Origin: Lineus longissimus
Taxonomy: Eukaryota; Nemertea; Pilidiophora; Heteronemertea; Lineidae
DNA length: 64,000 nt
Assembly (NCBI RefSeq): GCF_910592395.1
Contig: NC_088316.1
Coordinates: forward strand, 9,302,001-9,366,000
Direction: 5' to 3'
How positions within the stretch are numbered: position 1 is the first letter of the stretch; each line of letters starts with the position of its first letter. A model generated the notes under the pieces. It did not search any database and was not told the DNA's origin. It was given only the letters and a program-made list of their open reading frames with translations. The position numbers and the translations under genes were made by a program. This document shows positions 62,590 through 64,000 of the stretch, piece after piece.

Positions 62590-64000
62590 CTGAAAAGAAA
62601 TGAATAGAGTATAAGCGTTGCTCTTAAAGTAACTAAATTGGCAATCAAAAACCTGGACATTCAAGCTGACGCGTCACATATACTTTCCCCAAGACCACAG
62701 ACTGAAGCCGAGCAACGCTAACATATCACTCTAATTTATTTGGCTTATCATCAAGTTGGTCTCGAAATAAAATAGAGCGTTTTTGGTTTGTCAATTTTGA
62801 GGCTGTAACTTATTTTTTTCAAATTTGATATTTCAATATCAGTATCGGTGAAAAGCTCAAATTGACGATAATCCGAAAGAATTAGGGTGATATGTTTGTG
62901 TTGATTTGTTTTAAAGATAAAAATAGTTTGGTAAATTTATCTTTTACGTCTAAATATTTTGTATACTGATCTCTGGTGCTCTCACTCGATGTGCACCCCC
63001 GGTGTCTGCAGTGAATGCATCGCTTTCTATTTGTGAGGGTGTGAGGTTTACGCGTTTTTGTCTCTGCGGGTAGATGGTAGGTTGTTGTTTCCCTTTACTC
63101 CAATACTCAACTAGTTATGGGGGACAACGAGCTCCTAGGCACCTTGGTGGAATGTACCAACTGAGACCTATACCTCTGTATGGCTTTTATTGCTATCCTA
63201 CATCATACATCACATCCTTTAACTCCATTTTCAAGGCAGCCTATCACTAGGTCTACAACTTACGTCCAAACTCTACTTCTACTCCAACTCATTTTTCTTT
63301 CTTTCCCTCATTATTTATACAAGTTCTGTGACAACCCCAAAATAAACTTTCAACCCTAAGTATATCTCATGACTGATGGAATCGCCAACATCATACATTT
63401 GCCATACGTTAATCCGTATATCAACTCACGTGGGTGTGTTACATAACTGTAACATTTACAAGGTAAACCTTTGACTCTTAGTCTGACGTACATGATTTTC
63501 CCTTTTTTAACCCACCAATGTTAAATGCCCTCACCTAATGATATCGATTTCATTCGGTATACCCCAGACTAATATCATAACAATGGTAATAGGTATATTC
63601 AACTTCTACTACTGACATCCGGGGACTACTTGTTCAGCAATTCAAAATGACTGTGCCATAGCCACTGGTAACACCCCTACGTCACACGTGACGTAGTATG
63701 CCTGACCTCTGACCCGTCTAGTTTGCCGTTACGTTTCACCACTGTTTCTACATGACAAATACATTTTTGTGGCCCGCCAAATACGTTTTAAATTGAGAAC
63801 ACGTCTTATCATACTGAGAGTATCAGGTGTTCTTAGGAGCAGGTACCTGGAGCGCGGAGACCTCACACATAGGGAAATCTCACATATAGGGAACTCACGA
63901 TCAGGGAAGTCATTTCAGTGCATCCAGGCGGCGGTGTACACTTACTCATAGTGTGGTTATTTAATCAAATCACAGGTGGTGCTCAAGTTGTATGTATCCA
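62590..64000. other. Upstream intron of the GABBR2-like gene
   Basis: No further receptor exon was found. From about 63160 to 63360 the plus strand is poor in G. No long repeat or TE coding fragment was recognised, unlike the neighbouring giant intron. Confidence 0.45.

Overview
The window is eukaryotic nuclear DNA from an animal, most likely a marine invertebrate. There are no prokaryotic operons. Genes are split by GT-AG introns, and most of the sequence is transposable elements (TEs). The species cannot be fixed from this window. The mix of BEL/Pao, Ty3/Gypsy, Polinton, PIF/Harbinger, Tigger, Kolobok-like and Helitron elements fits a large invertebrate genome.

The only host gene I recognise with confidence is a class C GPCR of the GABA-B receptor type, closest to GABBR2, on the minus strand. 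One exon (62467-62589) encodes TM4. The next exon (13016-13351) encodes the second extracellular loop and TM5-TM7. Both have consensus splice sites and matching phase 0, so about 49.1 kb between them (13352-62466) reads as one intron. Nearly everything else in the window lies inside that intron or in the next downstream intron.

Downstream of the GPCR exons (1-13015) lie an unidentified exon-like frame at the left edge and a Harbinger transposase remnant. These are followed by two stretches of tandemly repeated non-coding DNA split by a Tigger element with intact ends (2490-5129). A dispersed repeat built of ~300-bp units follows, then a mariner-like deletion derivative (7803-8658), a foldback MITE and a second Harbinger remnant (11548-12628).

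The intron holds, from left to right: a small MITE; a Gypsy pol fragment; two LINE 3' ends; two inverted copies of a 926-bp element with the same 9-bp motif at all three junctions (18230-20108); a PIF/Harbinger-type element with two apparently intact convergent genes, Myb-like and transposase (20935-23674); and two Polinton/Maverick blocks (about 24.7-29.3 kb and 36.5-39.9 kb) whose terminal repeats face each other. A nearly intact BEL/Pao retrotransposon (29725-36388) sits in the spacer between those blocks. Next come a small TAA-flanked element with a MADF exon (40677-41198) and a Gypsy element (43420-51522) carrying three nested insertions of different classes. Then come a second Polinton fragment (minus strand, 54.5-56.8 kb) split by the ~300-bp-unit repeat, a Harbinger element with a mutated transposase (56802-58214) and a decayed second Gypsy element (to ~61990).

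None of these TE genes forms a pathway with the GPCR. They are separate layers of insertion, and target-site duplications, LTR identity and empty-site comparison allow a partial relative chronology.
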